64,000 nucleotides of DNA from Streptomyces sp. NRRL S-244. GTDB lineage: Bacteria > Actinomycetota > Actinomycetes > Streptomycetales > Streptomycetaceae. The notes beneath the pieces are model-generated. The model was not told the DNA's origin. It ran no database searches and saw only the letters and a program-made list of their open reading frames with translations. Below, in pieces: positions 27,240 to 36,104 of this stretch; within the stretch, counting starts at the first letter, position 1, and every line of letters begins with the position of its first letter. The translations under genes and the position numbers were made by a program. The stretch is from assembly GCF_000717915.1 (NCBI RefSeq), contig NZ_JOCX01000031.1, positions 62,001-126,000 of the forward strand. Reading direction: 5' to 3'.

Positions 27240-29038
27240 GCCTCGCCGACGCGATCTCGCACCTCTCCCCCGAGCTGTGGGCCCGCGCGAACCGCGCGCT
27301 GGTCCGCAAGGCCCTGGCGGAGTTCTCGCACGAGCGCCTGCTGACCCCGAAGCCGCTCGACGGCGCCGCCTCCGGCACCGGCACTGCGTACTCGGTCCTC
27401 AGCGACGACGGCTCGGTCGAGTACCGCTTCACCGCGGCCCGCCACGCCCTGGACCACTGGGCGGTGGACGAGGCCTCGGTCACCCGTCTCAAGGACGGCG
27501 CCGAGCTCCCGCTGGACGCCCTCGACTTCCACATCGAGCTGCGCGAGGCCCTGGGCCTGAGCGCGGAGGTCCTGCCGGTCTACCTGGAGGAGATCTCCTC
27601 CACCCTGGCCGGCTCGGGCTTCAAGTACACGAAGCCGCAGGTCCCGTCCGCCGTGCTCGCGAAGTCCTCCTTCCAGGACATCGAGACCGGCATGACCGAG
27701 GGCCACCCCTGCTTCGTGGCCAACAACGGCCGGCTCGGCTTCGGCGTGCACGAGTACCTCTCGTACGCCCCGGAGACGGCGAGCCCCGTCCACCTGGTGT
27801 GGGTCGCGGCCCGCAAGGACGTCTCCACCTTCACGGCCGGCGCGGGCCTGGAGCACGACGCGTTCATGCGCGAGGAGCTGGGCGAGGCCGCCATCGCGGG
27901 GTTCGAGGCCAAGCTGTCCGCCCTGGACCTGGACCCGGCGGACTACCACTTCCTGCCGGTCCACCCCTGGCAGTGGTGGAACAAGACCACCGTCACCTTC
28001 GCGGCCGAGATCGCGAACCGCCGTCTGGTGCTGCTCGGCGAGGGCGAGGACGCGTACCTGGCCCAGCAGTCGATCCGTACGTTCTTCAACACCACGACGC
28101 CGGCCAAGCACTACGTGAAGACCGCCATCTCGGTCCTCAACATGGGCTTCATGCGCGGCCTGTCGGCGGCGTACATGGAGGCCACCCCAGCGATCAACGA
28201 CTGGCTGCACCAGCTGATCGAGGGCGACGAGGTCCTGCGGTCGGTGGACTTCTCGATCATCCGCGAGCGCGCGGCGATCGGCTACCACCACCGCCAGTAC
28301 GAGCGCGCCACCGACCGGTACTCGCCGTACCGCAAGATGCTGGCCGCCCTGTGGCGCGAGTCCCCGGTCAACCACCTGCGGGACGGCGAGCGCCTGGCGA
28401 CGATGGCCTCGCTGCTGCACGTCGACTCCGAGGGCAAGTCCTTCGTGGGCGCGCTGATCGAGGAGTCGGGGCTCACCCCGTCGCAGTGGCTGAAGCCGTA
28501 CCTGAGGGCCTACCTCCTCCCGCTCCTGCACTGCTTCTACCAGTACGACCTCGCGTACATGCCGCACGGCGAGAACACGATCCTCGTCATCGAGAACGGC
28601 GTGGTGAAGCGGGCGATCTTCAAGGACATCGCCGAGGAGATCGTGGTCATGGACCCCGACGCGGTGCTCCCGCCGGCCGTCGAGCGCGTCAGGGCCGACA
28701 TCCCGGAGGACATGAAGCTCCTGTCGATCTTCACGGACGTCTTCGACTGCTTCTTCCGCTTCCTGGGCTCGATCCTCGTCTCGGAGGGCATCTGCGAGGA
28801 GGAGACCTTCTGGCGCGCGGTCGCGGACTGCGGCCACGAGTACCAGGAGTCGATGCCGCAGCTCGCGGAGCGCTTCGAGCGGTACGACCTGTTCGCCGAG
28901 GAGTTCCAGCTGTCCTGCCTGAACCGGCTCCAGCTGCGCAACAACAAGCAGATGGTGGACCTCGCCGACCCGGCGGCCGCCCTCCAGCTGATCGGCACCC
29001 TCAAGAACCCCGTCGCGCCTTACGCATCGCGACGGTGA
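27236..29038 (+). CDS. desD: Desferrioxamine synthetase (NIS synthetase, IucA/IucC family)
   Basis: ATP-dependent NRPS-independent siderophore synthetase of 600 residues that oligomerises and cyclises N-hydroxy-N-succinylcadaverine to desferrioxamine E/B. Family motifs include FVANNGRLGFGVHEYLSYAP, HFLPVHPWQWWN, the ATP region SIRTFFNTTTPAKHYVKTA, and AYMPHGENTILVIENG. It starts at ATG 27236, overlapping the desC stop by four bases. Last gene of the des operon; the next gene is convergent. Confidence 0.96.
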   Translation: MSLADAISHLSPELWARANRALVRKALAEFSHERLLTPKPLDGAASGTGTAYSVLSDDGSVEYRFTAARHALDHWAVDEASVTRLKDGAELPLDALDFHIELREALGLSAEVLPVYLEEISSTLAGSGFKYTKPQVPSAVLAKSSFQDIETGMTEGHPCFVANNGRLGFGVHEYLSYAPETASPVHLVWVAARKDVSTFTAGAGLEHDAFMREELGEAAIAGFEAKLSALDLDPADYHFLPVHPWQWWNKTTVTFAAEIANRRLVLLGEGEDAYLAQQSIRTFFNTTTPAKHYVKTAISVLNMGFMRGLSAAYMEATPAINDWLHQLIEGDEVLRSVDFSIIRERAAIGYHHRQYERATDRYSPYRKMLAALWRESPVNHLRDGERLATMASLLHVDSEGKSFVGALIEESGLTPSQWLKPYLRAYLLPLLHCFYQYDLAYMPHGENTILVIENGVVKRAIFKDIAEEIVVMDPDAVLPPAVERVRADIPEDMKLLSIFTDVFDCFFRFLGSILVSEGICEEETFWRAVADCGHEYQESMPQLAERFERYDLFAEEFQLSCLNRLQLRNNKQMVDLADPAAALQLIGTLKNPVAPYASRR

Positions 29039-29168
29039 TCAAAGGGGGTGGGTGCGCTGCCGAATACGGTCCCTCGGCAGCGCACCCGCCCCTCCTGCCC
29101 GAGGACGTGTCTGCGGAGCCCTGACTGGCCCTCTTCGCGGACACGCCTCGGGCATCCCGTTCTCCCGG

Positions 29169-30749
29169 CTACGGCCAGGGGACGTCCGGTGCCCGGTAGT
29201 ACGTGATGTCCTGGGCGTCCAGCCTCGGGCCCTGCGCCGCCACCCGCTGCCGGTACTCCGCCCAGTTCCGCGGGCCCGGGCTCCAGCCCAGTTCCGCGAG
29301 GCCCAGCACCCGCGGGAAGGCCATGAACTCCAGGTCCGCGCGGGTCGCGATCGTCTCCGTCCACAGCGGTGCCTCGACGCCCAGGACCGCGGACTCCGGG
29401 ACTCCGGCCGCGGCCAGGTACGTCCCCGGGTTCCAGTCGTAGGCCCTGCGCACCGGGACAAAGCCCGCCCACGCCAGACCCGGCTTCGTCGTCAGGTCGT
29501 ACTTCATGTCCAGGTACAGCCGGTCCGCCGGCGACAGGATCAGCGGGTGGCCCGCCTTCGCCGCCGCGGCCACCGCCGCCTTCTCCGCGGCCGCCGTCCC
29601 GTCGTGGCCCCAGTACTGGAGCACCGCCCCGGGCGCCGGGCGGGCCGTGGCGAGCTGGTGCCAGGCCACCACCGTCTTGCCGTGGCGCCCGACGATCTGC
29701 TGGGCCCGGTCCATGAAGGCCGCGTAGTCCGCCGCCGGAGTCGAGTGCGCCTCGTCGCCGCCGATGTGCAGGTAGCGGCCCGGCGTCAGCTCGGCCAGTT
29801 CGCCGAGCACGTCGTCGATGAACTCGTACGTCCGCTCCTTGCCGACGCACAGCGAGCTGAAGCCGACCTTGATCCCGGTGTAGCGCTCGCGCGCCTTCCC
29901 GTCGCAGTTCAGCTCCGCGTAGGAGGCCTGGGCGGCGTTCACGTGCCCCGGCATGTCGATCTCCGGGACCACGTCCACGTACCGCTCGCCCGCGTACGCC
30001 ACCAGGTCCCGGTACTGGTCCTTCGTCCAGTACCCGCCCGGCCCGCCGCCGACCTCGCTGCCGCCGCCGTACTCCGCCAGCCGCGGCCAGGAATCGATCG
30101 CGATGCGCCAGCCCTGGTCGTCGGTCAGGTGCAGGTGCAGCGTGTTGACCTTGTACCGGGCCAGCTGGTCCACGTACCGCTTGACCTGCTCCGCCGTGAA
30201 GTGGTGGCGGGCGATGTCCAGCATGGCCCCCCGGTACGCGAACCGGGGCGCGTCGGCGATCTCGCCGCCGGGCACCGTGCCCGGTCCGGCCACCGGCAGC
30301 AGCTGCCGCAGCGTCTGCCCCGCGTGGAAGAGCCCCGCCGGGGTCCGGGCGGTCAGCGTGACCCCGCCCGGACCGGACTCCAGCCGGTACCCCTCGGTGC
30401 CGGTCCCCTCCGCCTGCTCGTCGAGCCGCAGCCGGATCCCGTCGCCGTCGGCCCCGTCGACCACCGGCAGCGGGAGCCCGCTGGGGCCCCTGAGCTGCTC
30501 CGCGAGGAGCTCGCCGACCCGCCGGACCTCCTCGCCGCCCGGGCCGGTACGGATGACCGTGCCCGCGCCGACGACGTACCCGGGGCCTTCGGCGCGTGCG
30601 GAGGCGGGCGCCGGCAGGAGCTGTGCGTAGGGGGCGAGGGCGGCCGGGCGCCCGTCCCCGGGTCTGGCGTCGGCGTCGGGGGACCCGGCGCAGGAAACGG
30701 CCGCGCCGAGGACGAGGAGTGTGCCGAGCGTGCGTCGCAGGACTCTCAT
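29169..30749 (-). CDS. Secreted beta-N-acetylhexosaminidase (GH20 lipoprotein)
   Basis: Glycoside hydrolase family 20 enzyme of 526 residues that releases terminal GlcNAc from chitin or peptidoglycan fragments. The N-terminus is a lipoprotein-like signal (LRRTLGTLLVLGAAVSCAGS). A GH20b-like domain precedes the catalytic barrel, whose Asp-Glu catalytic pair is D332-E333 in HIGGDEAHS. ATG 30749 has no ribosome site, but a TATACC hexamer ends six bases upstream, suggesting a leaderless message. A DasR-like site overlaps this promoter. It corresponds in position to SCO2786 of S. coelicolor (from memory). Confidence 0.9.
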   Translation of the reverse strand: MRVLRRTLGTLLVLGAAVSCAGSPDADARPGDGRPAALAPYAQLLPAPASARAEGPGYVVGAGTVIRTGPGGEEVRRVGELLAEQLRGPSGLPLPVVDGADGDGIRLRLDEQAEGTGTEGYRLESGPGGVTLTARTPAGLFHAGQTLRQLLPVAGPGTVPGGEIADAPRFAYRGAMLDIARHHFTAEQVKRYVDQLARYKVNTLHLHLTDDQGWRIAIDSWPRLAEYGGGSEVGGGPGGYWTKDQYRDLVAYAGERYVDVVPEIDMPGHVNAAQASYAELNCDGKARERYTGIKVGFSSLCVGKERTYEFIDDVLGELAELTPGRYLHIGGDEAHSTPAADYAAFMDRAQQIVGRHGKTVVAWHQLATARPAPGAVLQYWGHDGTAAAEKAAVAAAAKAGHPLILSPADRLYLDMKYDLTTKPGLAWAGFVPVRRAYDWNPGTYLAAAGVPESAVLGVEAPLWTETIATRADLEFMAFPRVLGLAELGWSPGPRNWAEYRQRVAAQGPRLDAQDITYYRAPDVPWP

Positions 30750-30752
30750 AGA

Positions 30753-30768
30753 GCAGGTATAGGCCAAC
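30753..30768. promoter_or_regulatory. Degenerate DasR (dre)-like site at the hexosaminidase promoter
   Basis: On the minus strand TGGCCTATACCT matches 9 of 12 core positions of the dre consensus TGGTCTAGACCA. It overlaps the likely -10 of the hexosaminidase gene and lies 35 bases before the divergent DUF4429 gene. Control of a GlcNAc-releasing enzyme by DasR fits known Streptomyces biology. Binding here is inferred. Confidence 0.5.
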
Positions 30769-30800
30769 TGGCGTGCCGGGGCCGGTGCGAGAATCGACGG

Positions 30801-31706
30801 ATGGCGGAAATCATCCAGAAGGACGGCACATGGACCTTCGACGGGGACGCGGTGCGGATCGTGCCCGGTCGGGACAAGGGGGTGGGGCTGCTGCGCCAGA
30901 CGCTGGGCGAGGTGGTCGTCCCGCTGCGCGCGCTCGCCGGGATCAGCCACGAACCGGGGCGCAGGACGGGCCGGTTGAGGCTGAGGCTGCGTGACGGCGC
31001 CGACCCGCTGCTCCAGGTGACGGGCGGGCGGCTGCCGGAGGCCTCCGACCCGTACCGGCTGACGGTGGACACGGACCGGACCGGGGTGGCGGAGTACTTC
31101 GTGGACGAGGTGCGCAACGCGCTGCTGCTGGACCAGGTGGACCCCGGCCCGGCGGACGCGTACCTGCTGCCGGGGCCGGCCGTGCCGATCACGGTGGCCG
31201 CGGGGGACGGGACGGTGGCCTTCGACGGCGACCGGGTGGCGCTGGACTGGAACTGGACGACGGAGGAGGCCAAGAGCTCCGGCGGGCCGCGCGAGTTCCG
31301 GGTCGCGGACCTGCGGGTGGTGGAGTGGTCCCCCTCGAAGGGCCTGGACAACGGATGGATCCGGTTCACGCTGGCGGGCGCCCCGGCGGCTCCCGCGCCC
31401 AAGTACGACCCGTACACGGTGGAGCTGTTCGGCTTCAAGAAGGACCCGCTGATGGCGCTGGTCGCGGCGGCCGTGGCGGTACGGATGCCCCATCCCCGGG
31501 GCGCCGCGGCCCCGGCCGAGCCCGCCCCGGCCCTGTCGAAGCCGCCGGTGCCGGAGCTGGCGGCCTCGGCCCCCGAGCCGGCGGCCCCGGAGGACCACGA
31601 CGCCCTGCTGCGGCGGCTGCGCGAGCTGGGCGATCTGCACCAGGGCGGCATCCTCACGGCCGAGGAGTTCGCCGCGGCCAAGCAAGCCGTTTTGCGACGT
31701 TTCTGA
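30801..31706 (+). CDS. DUF4429 domain protein with C-terminal SHOCT motif
   Basis: The 301-residue protein contains two related beta-rich halves typical of DUF4429: GTWTFDGDAVRIVPGRDKGV near the N-terminus, and a second copy beginning GDGTVAFDGDRVALDW near residue 140. After an Ala/Pro-rich linker comes a SHOCT-like short C-terminal motif LLRRLRELGDLHQGGILTAE-EF. The function is unknown; SHOCT segments are thought to aid oligomerisation. It is divergent from the hexosaminidase and shares its promoter region. The start ATG at 30801 has only a weak ribosome site. Confidence 0.8.
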   Translation: MAEIIQKDGTWTFDGDAVRIVPGRDKGVGLLRQTLGEVVVPLRALAGISHEPGRRTGRLRLRLRDGADPLLQVTGGRLPEASDPYRLTVDTDRTGVAEYFVDEVRNALLLDQVDPGPADAYLLPGPAVPITVAAGDGTVAFDGDRVALDWNWTTEEAKSSGGPREFRVADLRVVEWSPSKGLDNGWIRFTLAGAPAAPAPKYDPYTVELFGFKKDPLMALVAAAVAVRMPHPRGAAAPAEPAPALSKPPVPELAASAPEPAAPEDHDALLRRLRELGDLHQGGILTAEEFAAAKQAVLRRF

Positions 31707-31746
31707 CCTTTACCTTCGCTTTTCGGTGACCGGATTTACGCATTCC

Positions 31747-31762
31747 ACTGGTCTGGACCAGA
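31747..31762. promoter_or_regulatory. DasR-responsive element (dre) upstream of the small ORF-glmS unit
   Basis: ACTGGTCTGGACCAGA contains the inverted repeat CTGGTC-TG-GACCAG and differs from the dre consensus ACTGGTCTAGACCAGT at two positions. It sits 30 bases before a good promoter (TTGCGT-17-CAGTAT, 31792-31820). DasR is the GntR repressor that senses GlcN-6-P/GlcNAc-6-P in Streptomyces, so a link to glmS, which makes GlcN-6-P, is biologically coherent. It could alternatively act on readthrough from the DUF4429 gene. Confidence 0.7.
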
Positions 31763-31764
31763 GG

Positions 31765-31790
31765 GATCCTGCCCGATTCCGGGCAGGATC
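31765..31790 (+). terminator. Hairpin after the DUF4429 gene
   Basis: A perfect 11-base stem (GATCCTGCCCG with CGGGCAGGATC), loop ATTC, followed by TTTG. It probably ends the DUF4429 transcript before the next promoter. Confidence 0.75.
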
Positions 31791-31791
31791 T

Positions 31792-31820
31792 TTGCGTTCC
31801 CGGCCGCGGCCAGTCAGTAT
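31792..31820 (+). promoter_or_regulatory. Sigma-70-type promoter for a leaderless small ORF
   Basis: TTGCGT and CAGTAT are separated by 17 bases. The GTG start of the small ORF lies 7 bases after the -10 hexamer, where transcription should begin, so the message is probably leaderless. Confidence 0.55.
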
Positions 31821-31826
31821 CTACGG

Positions 31827-32102
31827 GTGCTCGACCGCCGCCCGTCTCATGACGATCTCGTCGACCACCTGGTGCGCAGCACCGCGCTGCAGCGCGGCGA
31901 GGCCGCCCGGGTGGTGCTCGACGTACTCGCGTACTTCGACGAGACGACCGAGGAATTCGTGCGCCGCCGCCACCGTGAGCTCCAGTCCGGCGGCGCGGTC
32001 AACGCGGAGATCTTCGAACGGATCGCGGCCGAGCTGCCGCACCGCGCCGTGGCGCCGCCGGAGCTCTCGCTCCGGCAGTTGCGCCGCATCGTCTACGGCT
32101 GA
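31827..32102 (+). CDS. Small conserved protein upstream of glmS
   Basis: A 91-residue, mostly helical cytosolic protein (DLVDHLVRSTALQRGEAARV, then VLDVLAYFDETTEEFVRRRH). No recognised domain; there are no cysteines and no membrane segment. It starts at GTG without a ribosome site but with a promoter positioned for leaderless expression, and precedes glmS by 77 bases in the same direction. Cotranscription with glmS and possible DasR control are inferred from position. Confidence 0.7.
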   Translation: MLDRRPSHDDLVDHLVRSTALQRGEAARVVLDVLAYFDETTEEFVRRRHRELQSGGAVNAEIFERIAAELPHRAVAPPELSLRQLRRIVYG

Positions 32103-32179
32103 GCGACAGGGCCGGCCGACGGCCAGGCGCGGCGACAACAGCGGCAAGGGCAACCGAACTTCAGGAGGGGCAAGACTTT

Positions 32180-33997
32180 ATGTGCGGAATCGTGGGTTAC
32201 ATCGGCAAGCGTGACGTGGCACCGCTGCTGCTGGAAGGCCTGCAGCGACTGGAGTACCGCGGTTACGACTCCGCGGGCATCGTCGTCAACAACCCGAAGT
32301 CCCCCGCGCTCAAGGTGGTCAAGGCCAAGGGCCGCGTCCGCGAGCTGGAATCCCGGGTCCCCAAGCGCTTCGCGGGCACCACCGGCATCGCCCACACCCG
32401 CTGGGCCACCCACGGCGCGCCGAGCGACATCAACTCGCACCCGCACCTCGACGCCGAGAACAAGGTCGCGGTCGTCCACAACGGCATCGTCGACAACGCC
32501 GCCGAGCTCCGCGCCAAGCTGGAGGCCGAGGGGGTCGTCTTCGTCTCGGAGACCGACACCGAGGTCATCGTCCACCTGATCGCCCGCTCCCAGGCCGACA
32601 CCCTGGAGGAGAAGGTCCGCGAGGCCGTCAAGGCGATCGAGGGCACGTACGGCATCGCCGTCATGCACGCCGACTTCGCCGACCGCATCGTCGTGGCCCG
32701 CAACGGCTCCCCGGTGATCCTCGGCATCGGCGAGAAGGAGATGCTCGTCGCCTCGGACGTCGCCGCGCTCGTCGCCCACACCCGCCAGGTCGTCACCCTC
32801 AACGACGGCGAGATGGCCACCCTGAAGGCCGACGACTTCCGCACCTACACCACCGGTGGCGCCACCACCACGGCCACGCCGGAGACCGTGGAGTGGGAGG
32901 CCGCCTCGTACGACATGGGCGGCCACGACACGTACATGCACAAGGAGATCTCCGAGCAGCCCGACGCGGTCGACCGCGTGCTGCGCGGCCGGATCGACGA
33001 CCGCTTCAACACCGTGCACCTGGGCGGCCTGAACCTGGACCCGCGCGAGGCGCGCGGCATCCGCCGGGTCAAGATCCTGGGCTGCGGCACCTCGTACCAC
33101 GCGGGCCTGATCGGCGCCGGCCTCATCGAGAGCATGGCCCGCATCCCCGCGGACGCCGAGCCGGCCTCCGAGTTCCGCTACCGCAACCCGGTCGTGGACC
33201 CCGACACGCTCTACATCGCCGTCTCGCAGTCCGGTGAGACGTACGACGTGCTGGCCGCCGTGCAGGAGCTCAAGCGCAAGGGCGCCCGCGTCCTCGGCGT
33301 CGTCAACGTGGTGGGCTCCGCCATCGCCCGCGAGGCCGACGGCGGCGTGTACGTGCACGCCGGTCCCGAGGTCTGCGTCGTCTCCACCAAGTGCTTCACC
33401 AACACGGTCGTGGCCTTCGCGCTGCTCGCCGTGCACCTGGGCCGGATCCGGGACCTGTCGGTCACCGACGGCAAGCGGATCATCGAGGGCCTGCGCAAGC
33501 TGCCCGCGCAGATCCAGGAGATCCTCGAAGGCGAAGAGGACATCAAGAAGCTGGCGGCCGAGTACGCCGAGGCCAAGTCGATGATGTTCATCGGCCGGGT
33601 CCGCGGCTACCCGGTGGCCCTGGAGGCCTCCCTGAAGCTCAAGGAGATCTCCTACATCCACGCCGAGGCCTACCCGGCCTCCGAGCTCAAGCACGGCCCG
33701 CTCGCGCTCATCGAGCCGGCGATGCCGACGGTCGCGATCGTCCCGGACGACGACCTGCTGGAGAAGAACCGCGCGGCGCTGGAGGAGATCAAGGCCCGCA
33801 GCGGCCGGATCCTCGCGGTCGCCCACCGCGAGCAGGAGAAGGCCGACCACACGATCCTCGTGCCCAAGAACGAGGACGAGCTGGACCCGATCCTGATGGG
33901 CATCCCGCTCCAGCTGCTGGCGTACCACACGGCCCTGGCCCTGGGCCGGGACATCGACAAGCCGCGCAACCTGGCGAAGTCCGTCACGGTCGAGTAG
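32180..33997 (+). CDS. glmS: Glutamine-fructose-6-phosphate aminotransferase (isomerising)
   Basis: GlmS of 605 residues that makes glucosamine-6-phosphate from fructose-6-phosphate and glutamine, the entry to peptidoglycan precursors. The N-terminal glutaminase starts MCGIVGYIGKRD with catalytic Cys2. The isomerase half has two SIS domains (GCGTSYHAGLIGAG; SQSGETYDVLAAVQELKRKG) and ends in the typical LAKSVTVE. A strong AGGAGGGG site precedes the ATG. The DasR-like site upstream and a hexosaminidase nearby suggest linkage to GlcNAc metabolism. A long hairpin follows. Confidence 0.97.
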   Translation: MCGIVGYIGKRDVAPLLLEGLQRLEYRGYDSAGIVVNNPKSPALKVVKAKGRVRELESRVPKRFAGTTGIAHTRWATHGAPSDINSHPHLDAENKVAVVHNGIVDNAAELRAKLEAEGVVFVSETDTEVIVHLIARSQADTLEEKVREAVKAIEGTYGIAVMHADFADRIVVARNGSPVILGIGEKEMLVASDVAALVAHTRQVVTLNDGEMATLKADDFRTYTTGGATTTATPETVEWEAASYDMGGHDTYMHKEISEQPDAVDRVLRGRIDDRFNTVHLGGLNLDPREARGIRRVKILGCGTSYHAGLIGAGLIESMARIPADAEPASEFRYRNPVVDPDTLYIAVSQSGETYDVLAAVQELKRKGARVLGVVNVVGSAIAREADGGVYVHAGPEVCVVSTKCFTNTVVAFALLAVHLGRIRDLSVTDGKRIIEGLRKLPAQIQEILEGEEDIKKLAAEYAEAKSMMFIGRVRGYPVALEASLKLKEISYIHAEAYPASELKHGPLALIEPAMPTVAIVPDDDLLEKNRAALEEIKARSGRILAVAHREQEKADHTILVPKNEDELDPILMGIPLQLLAYHTALALGRDIDKPRNLAKSVTVE

Positions 33998-34020
33998 TCG
34001 CAGCGGCGCACCGAGCACGC

Positions 34021-34055
34021 GGAACGGCCCCCGGGGATTCCCCGGGGGCCGTTCC
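34021..34055. terminator. Long bidirectional hairpin after glmS
   Basis: A perfect 16-base stem (GGAACGGCCCCCGGGG with 34040-34055) and a three-base loop, between the glmS stop and the stop of the convergent transporter-type gene. Confidence 0.85.
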
Positions 34056-34095
34056 CGTACTTCCGCTTCCGTCCTTCCGCTTCCGTACTGCGCCC

Positions 34096-34665
34096 TCAGC
34101 TCGCGGCGACCGTGCCGCGGCCCGAGGCCTTGCCCAGTGCGGTGGGCCAGTGGGCCAGCGCCGCGGTGGCGCCGTACCAGAACAGCAGCCCGGAGAGCGC
34201 GGCCGCCCAGCCGGCCGCCTTGGCGAGCCCGCCGCTGTCGGCGAAGGAACCGACCGCGAGGAGCAGCAGGGAGAGGGTGAGCAGGGCGTACGCGCCCTGG
34301 CCGAACAGTCCGCTCGTGGCGCTCACGGTGAGGGTCAGCGCGAGCAGGGCGAAGAGGACCAGGAACAGTCCGGCGGCGTGTGCCGAAACCTTTCCGTCCG
34401 CCCCCGATGCCCAGGTGAACCAGAAGGCGCCGAGGCCCGCGAACGCCGTGCCGTTGAAGCCGTTGCCGCCGCGGAATTCGAGGACTCCGAGGACGAACAG
34501 GGCGAGACCGCCGACGTAGGTCGCGAGTGACACGGAGTTGGCGACGGACACGCCGCTGACGACGGCGGTGTGGCCGATACCGAATGCGAGAAGGGTGAGA
34601 CCCAGGGCTATGTTCCCGAGGGTCGAAGTCGAGGCCGTGCTTCCCGCAGAGACACCATTGTCCAC
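34096..34665 (-). CDS. GPR1/FUN34/YaaH-family membrane protein (acetate/succinate transporter type)
   Basis: A 189-residue protein with six hydrophobic segments, matching the size and layout of the SatP/YaaH acetate uptake family. The family N-terminal motif is present in altered form (TLGNIALGLTLLAFGIGH instead of NPAPLGL-type), and the aromatic stretch FAGLGAFWFTWASGADG is typical. Transport of acetate or other short monocarboxylates is a family inference. It lies alone between convergent glmS and a co-directional universal stress protein gene. Confidence 0.8.
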   Translation of the reverse strand: MDNGVSAGSTASTSTLGNIALGLTLLAFGIGHTAVVSGVSVANSVSLATYVGGLALFVLGVLEFRGGNGFNGTAFAGLGAFWFTWASGADGKVSAHAAGLFLVLFALLALTLTVSATSGLFGQGAYALLTLSLLLLAVGSFADSGGLAKAAGWAAALSGLLFWYGATAALAHWPTALGKASGRGTVAAS

Positions 34666-34764
34666 GGCGGGCTCCCTTCGATCTGCAGTTGTTTGCTGCG
34701 TCCCAGCAGCATTTATCTACCCTTTACATGGGGGTTCACAACCGCACGACCGACGTACAGTGGG

Positions 34765-35295
34765 TTACGGAATGACAACGACCGGTCGCTGTGCGCGCTT
34801 GGCCAGCCGGCCCGCCACGGAGCCGAAGATCCGGCCCACGATCCCGTGCGTCGAGCCCACCACGATGGCGTCCGCCGAGTACTCCCGGCCGACCTCCTCC
34901 AGCTCGTGGCAGATGTCCCCGCCCCGCTCCACCAGGATCCACGGCACCTCGGAGAGGTAGTCCGCGCAGGCGAGCTCCAGCCCCAGCACCTCGGTGCGGT
35001 GGTCCGGTACGTCCACGAATACGGGCGGCTCGCAGCCGGCCCACACGGTGGTGGGCAGCCGGTTGGCCACGTGCACGATGATCAGGCCGGATCCGGAGCG
35101 GCGGGCCATCCCGATCGCGTACGCCAAGGCGCGCTCACTGGACGTGGAGCCGTCGAACCCCACCACGACCCCGTGCCGGAAGGCCGGGTCGCAGGGATGA
35201 CGTGTCTGTTCCGCCGCGCGCAGGTCGCTCGACGTGTGGTCGGCGAGCGGTTTGCGCTTGCGGTCCGCGGGTTCGGGAAGTTCGTGACCGGCCAT
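34765..35295 (-). CDS. Universal stress protein (UspA family)
   Basis: Single-domain UspA protein of 176 residues with an N-terminal extension of about 40 residues before VVVGFDGSTSSERALAYAIG. The ATP-binding C-terminal signature GSTHGIVGRIFGSVAGRLAK is intact (G-2x-G-9x-G-S/T type), so it belongs to the nucleotide-binding group. The ATG at 35295 gives MAGHELPEPADRKRK; upstream reading frame continues but is not coding-like. Role in dormancy or stress is a family inference. Confidence 0.85.
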   Translation of the reverse strand: MAGHELPEPADRKRKPLADHTSSDLRAAEQTRHPCDPAFRHGVVVGFDGSTSSERALAYAIGMARRSGSGLIIVHVANRLPTTVWAGCEPPVFVDVPDHRTEVLGLELACADYLSEVPWILVERGGDICHELEEVGREYSADAIVVGSTHGIVGRIFGSVAGRLAKRAQRPVVVIP

Positions 35296-35660
35296 GGATG
35301 TCTCGGCGAAAGGTCCTCGGGGGAAGGGACAAGGCGACGGAGCGGCAATGGGCGGAAGCAACGATTGAAAAAACGACGACTCAGGGTGACGGAGCACTGT
35401 CCGGGAAGCATCTTCCCAAGCCCATACCCACCAGGGTACGGCGACACTCCTGTCCTGCACAGGGCATGCCGCCCTTGGAGAGCGTCCCAGGGAGCATGCC
35501 GGAGCGAGGGCTCCTTGGCAATGGCCGCTGTCCCCTACAGCCAGTGACGAGTTGCCGCACGAGCCACTTCTGCGCCACCCGTGCGCGCAGTGACCGAGCG
35601 CGGCCGCGCGCCGTTGGACAGGCGTCCGACCGTCCAGGAAGAGCCCGCAGGGAGCACGCC
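35296..35660. other. Non-coding gap between divergent universal stress protein and small membrane protein genes
   Basis: This 365-base region must carry the promoters of both genes. An inverted repeat GGGAA-GCATC-TTCCC (about 35403-35417) and an A-rich tract (GATTGAAAAAACGACG at about 35363) stand out. No small gene could be supported and no sigma-factor consensus was convincing. Confidence 0.4.
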
Positions 35661-36104
35661 GTGCCCGGCCATCCGGTTCACCCCGTCCAGCCCGCTCACC
35701 CGACCCACTCCGCCCGGTCCGCCCGGTCCGCCCGGCACGCCCACACGACACCGCATTTCACGCCCGCTCCCGTTCACTCGTCCGTGCACCCGCCGAGACA
35801 CGCCCATGACGACCCCGCGGGTGACGTGGTCCGCTGGGCCGCCTTCAGCTGCCTGCTCGTGCCCGTGGTGCTCGTCGTGTACGGAACCTCCTTCGGCGGG
35901 GCCGCCGTCGCCACCCTCGGGCTGGTCGCGGTCACGGCGGCGTGCCGGGCGATGCTGCGCTATTCGGAGAAGGCGGAGCGGGCCTCCCTGGTTCTCGCGG
36001 AGGACCGGCTGCCGCCGGGCAGGCGCCGCCGGCATTCGCGCGCCGGGAGCGGGTCCGGGGGCCGCGGCTGCCACTCGTCCGGTGGAATCTCCCCAGAGGA
36101 CTGA
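35661..36104 (+). CDS. Small membrane protein of unknown function upstream of adpA
   Basis: The 147-residue product has a His/Pro/Ala-rich N-terminal half (HPVHPVQPAHPTHSARSARS), one or two hydrophobic segments (VVRWAAFSCLLVPVVLVVYG and GGAAVATLGLVAVTAACRAM), and a basic C-terminal tail (PPGRRRRHSRAGSGSGG). The GTG at 35661 is selected because CAGGGAGC lies just upstream. The family appears in Streptomyces next to adpA, as far as I recall, without known function. The tail could contact nucleic acid or the membrane surface. Confidence 0.6.
   Translation: MPGHPVHPVQPAHPTHSARSARSARHAHTTPHFTPAPVHSSVHPPRHAHDDPAGDVVRWAAFSCLLVPVVLVVYGTSFGGAAVATLGLVAVTAACRAMLRYSEKAERASLVLAEDRLPPGRRRRHSRAGSGSGGRGCHSSGGISPED

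Noticed and set aside
34570..35547. Plus-strand 325-residue frame across the universal stress protein gene
   Set aside because: Shadow of the UspA gene and of intergenic sequence; no recognisable motif or codon bias.
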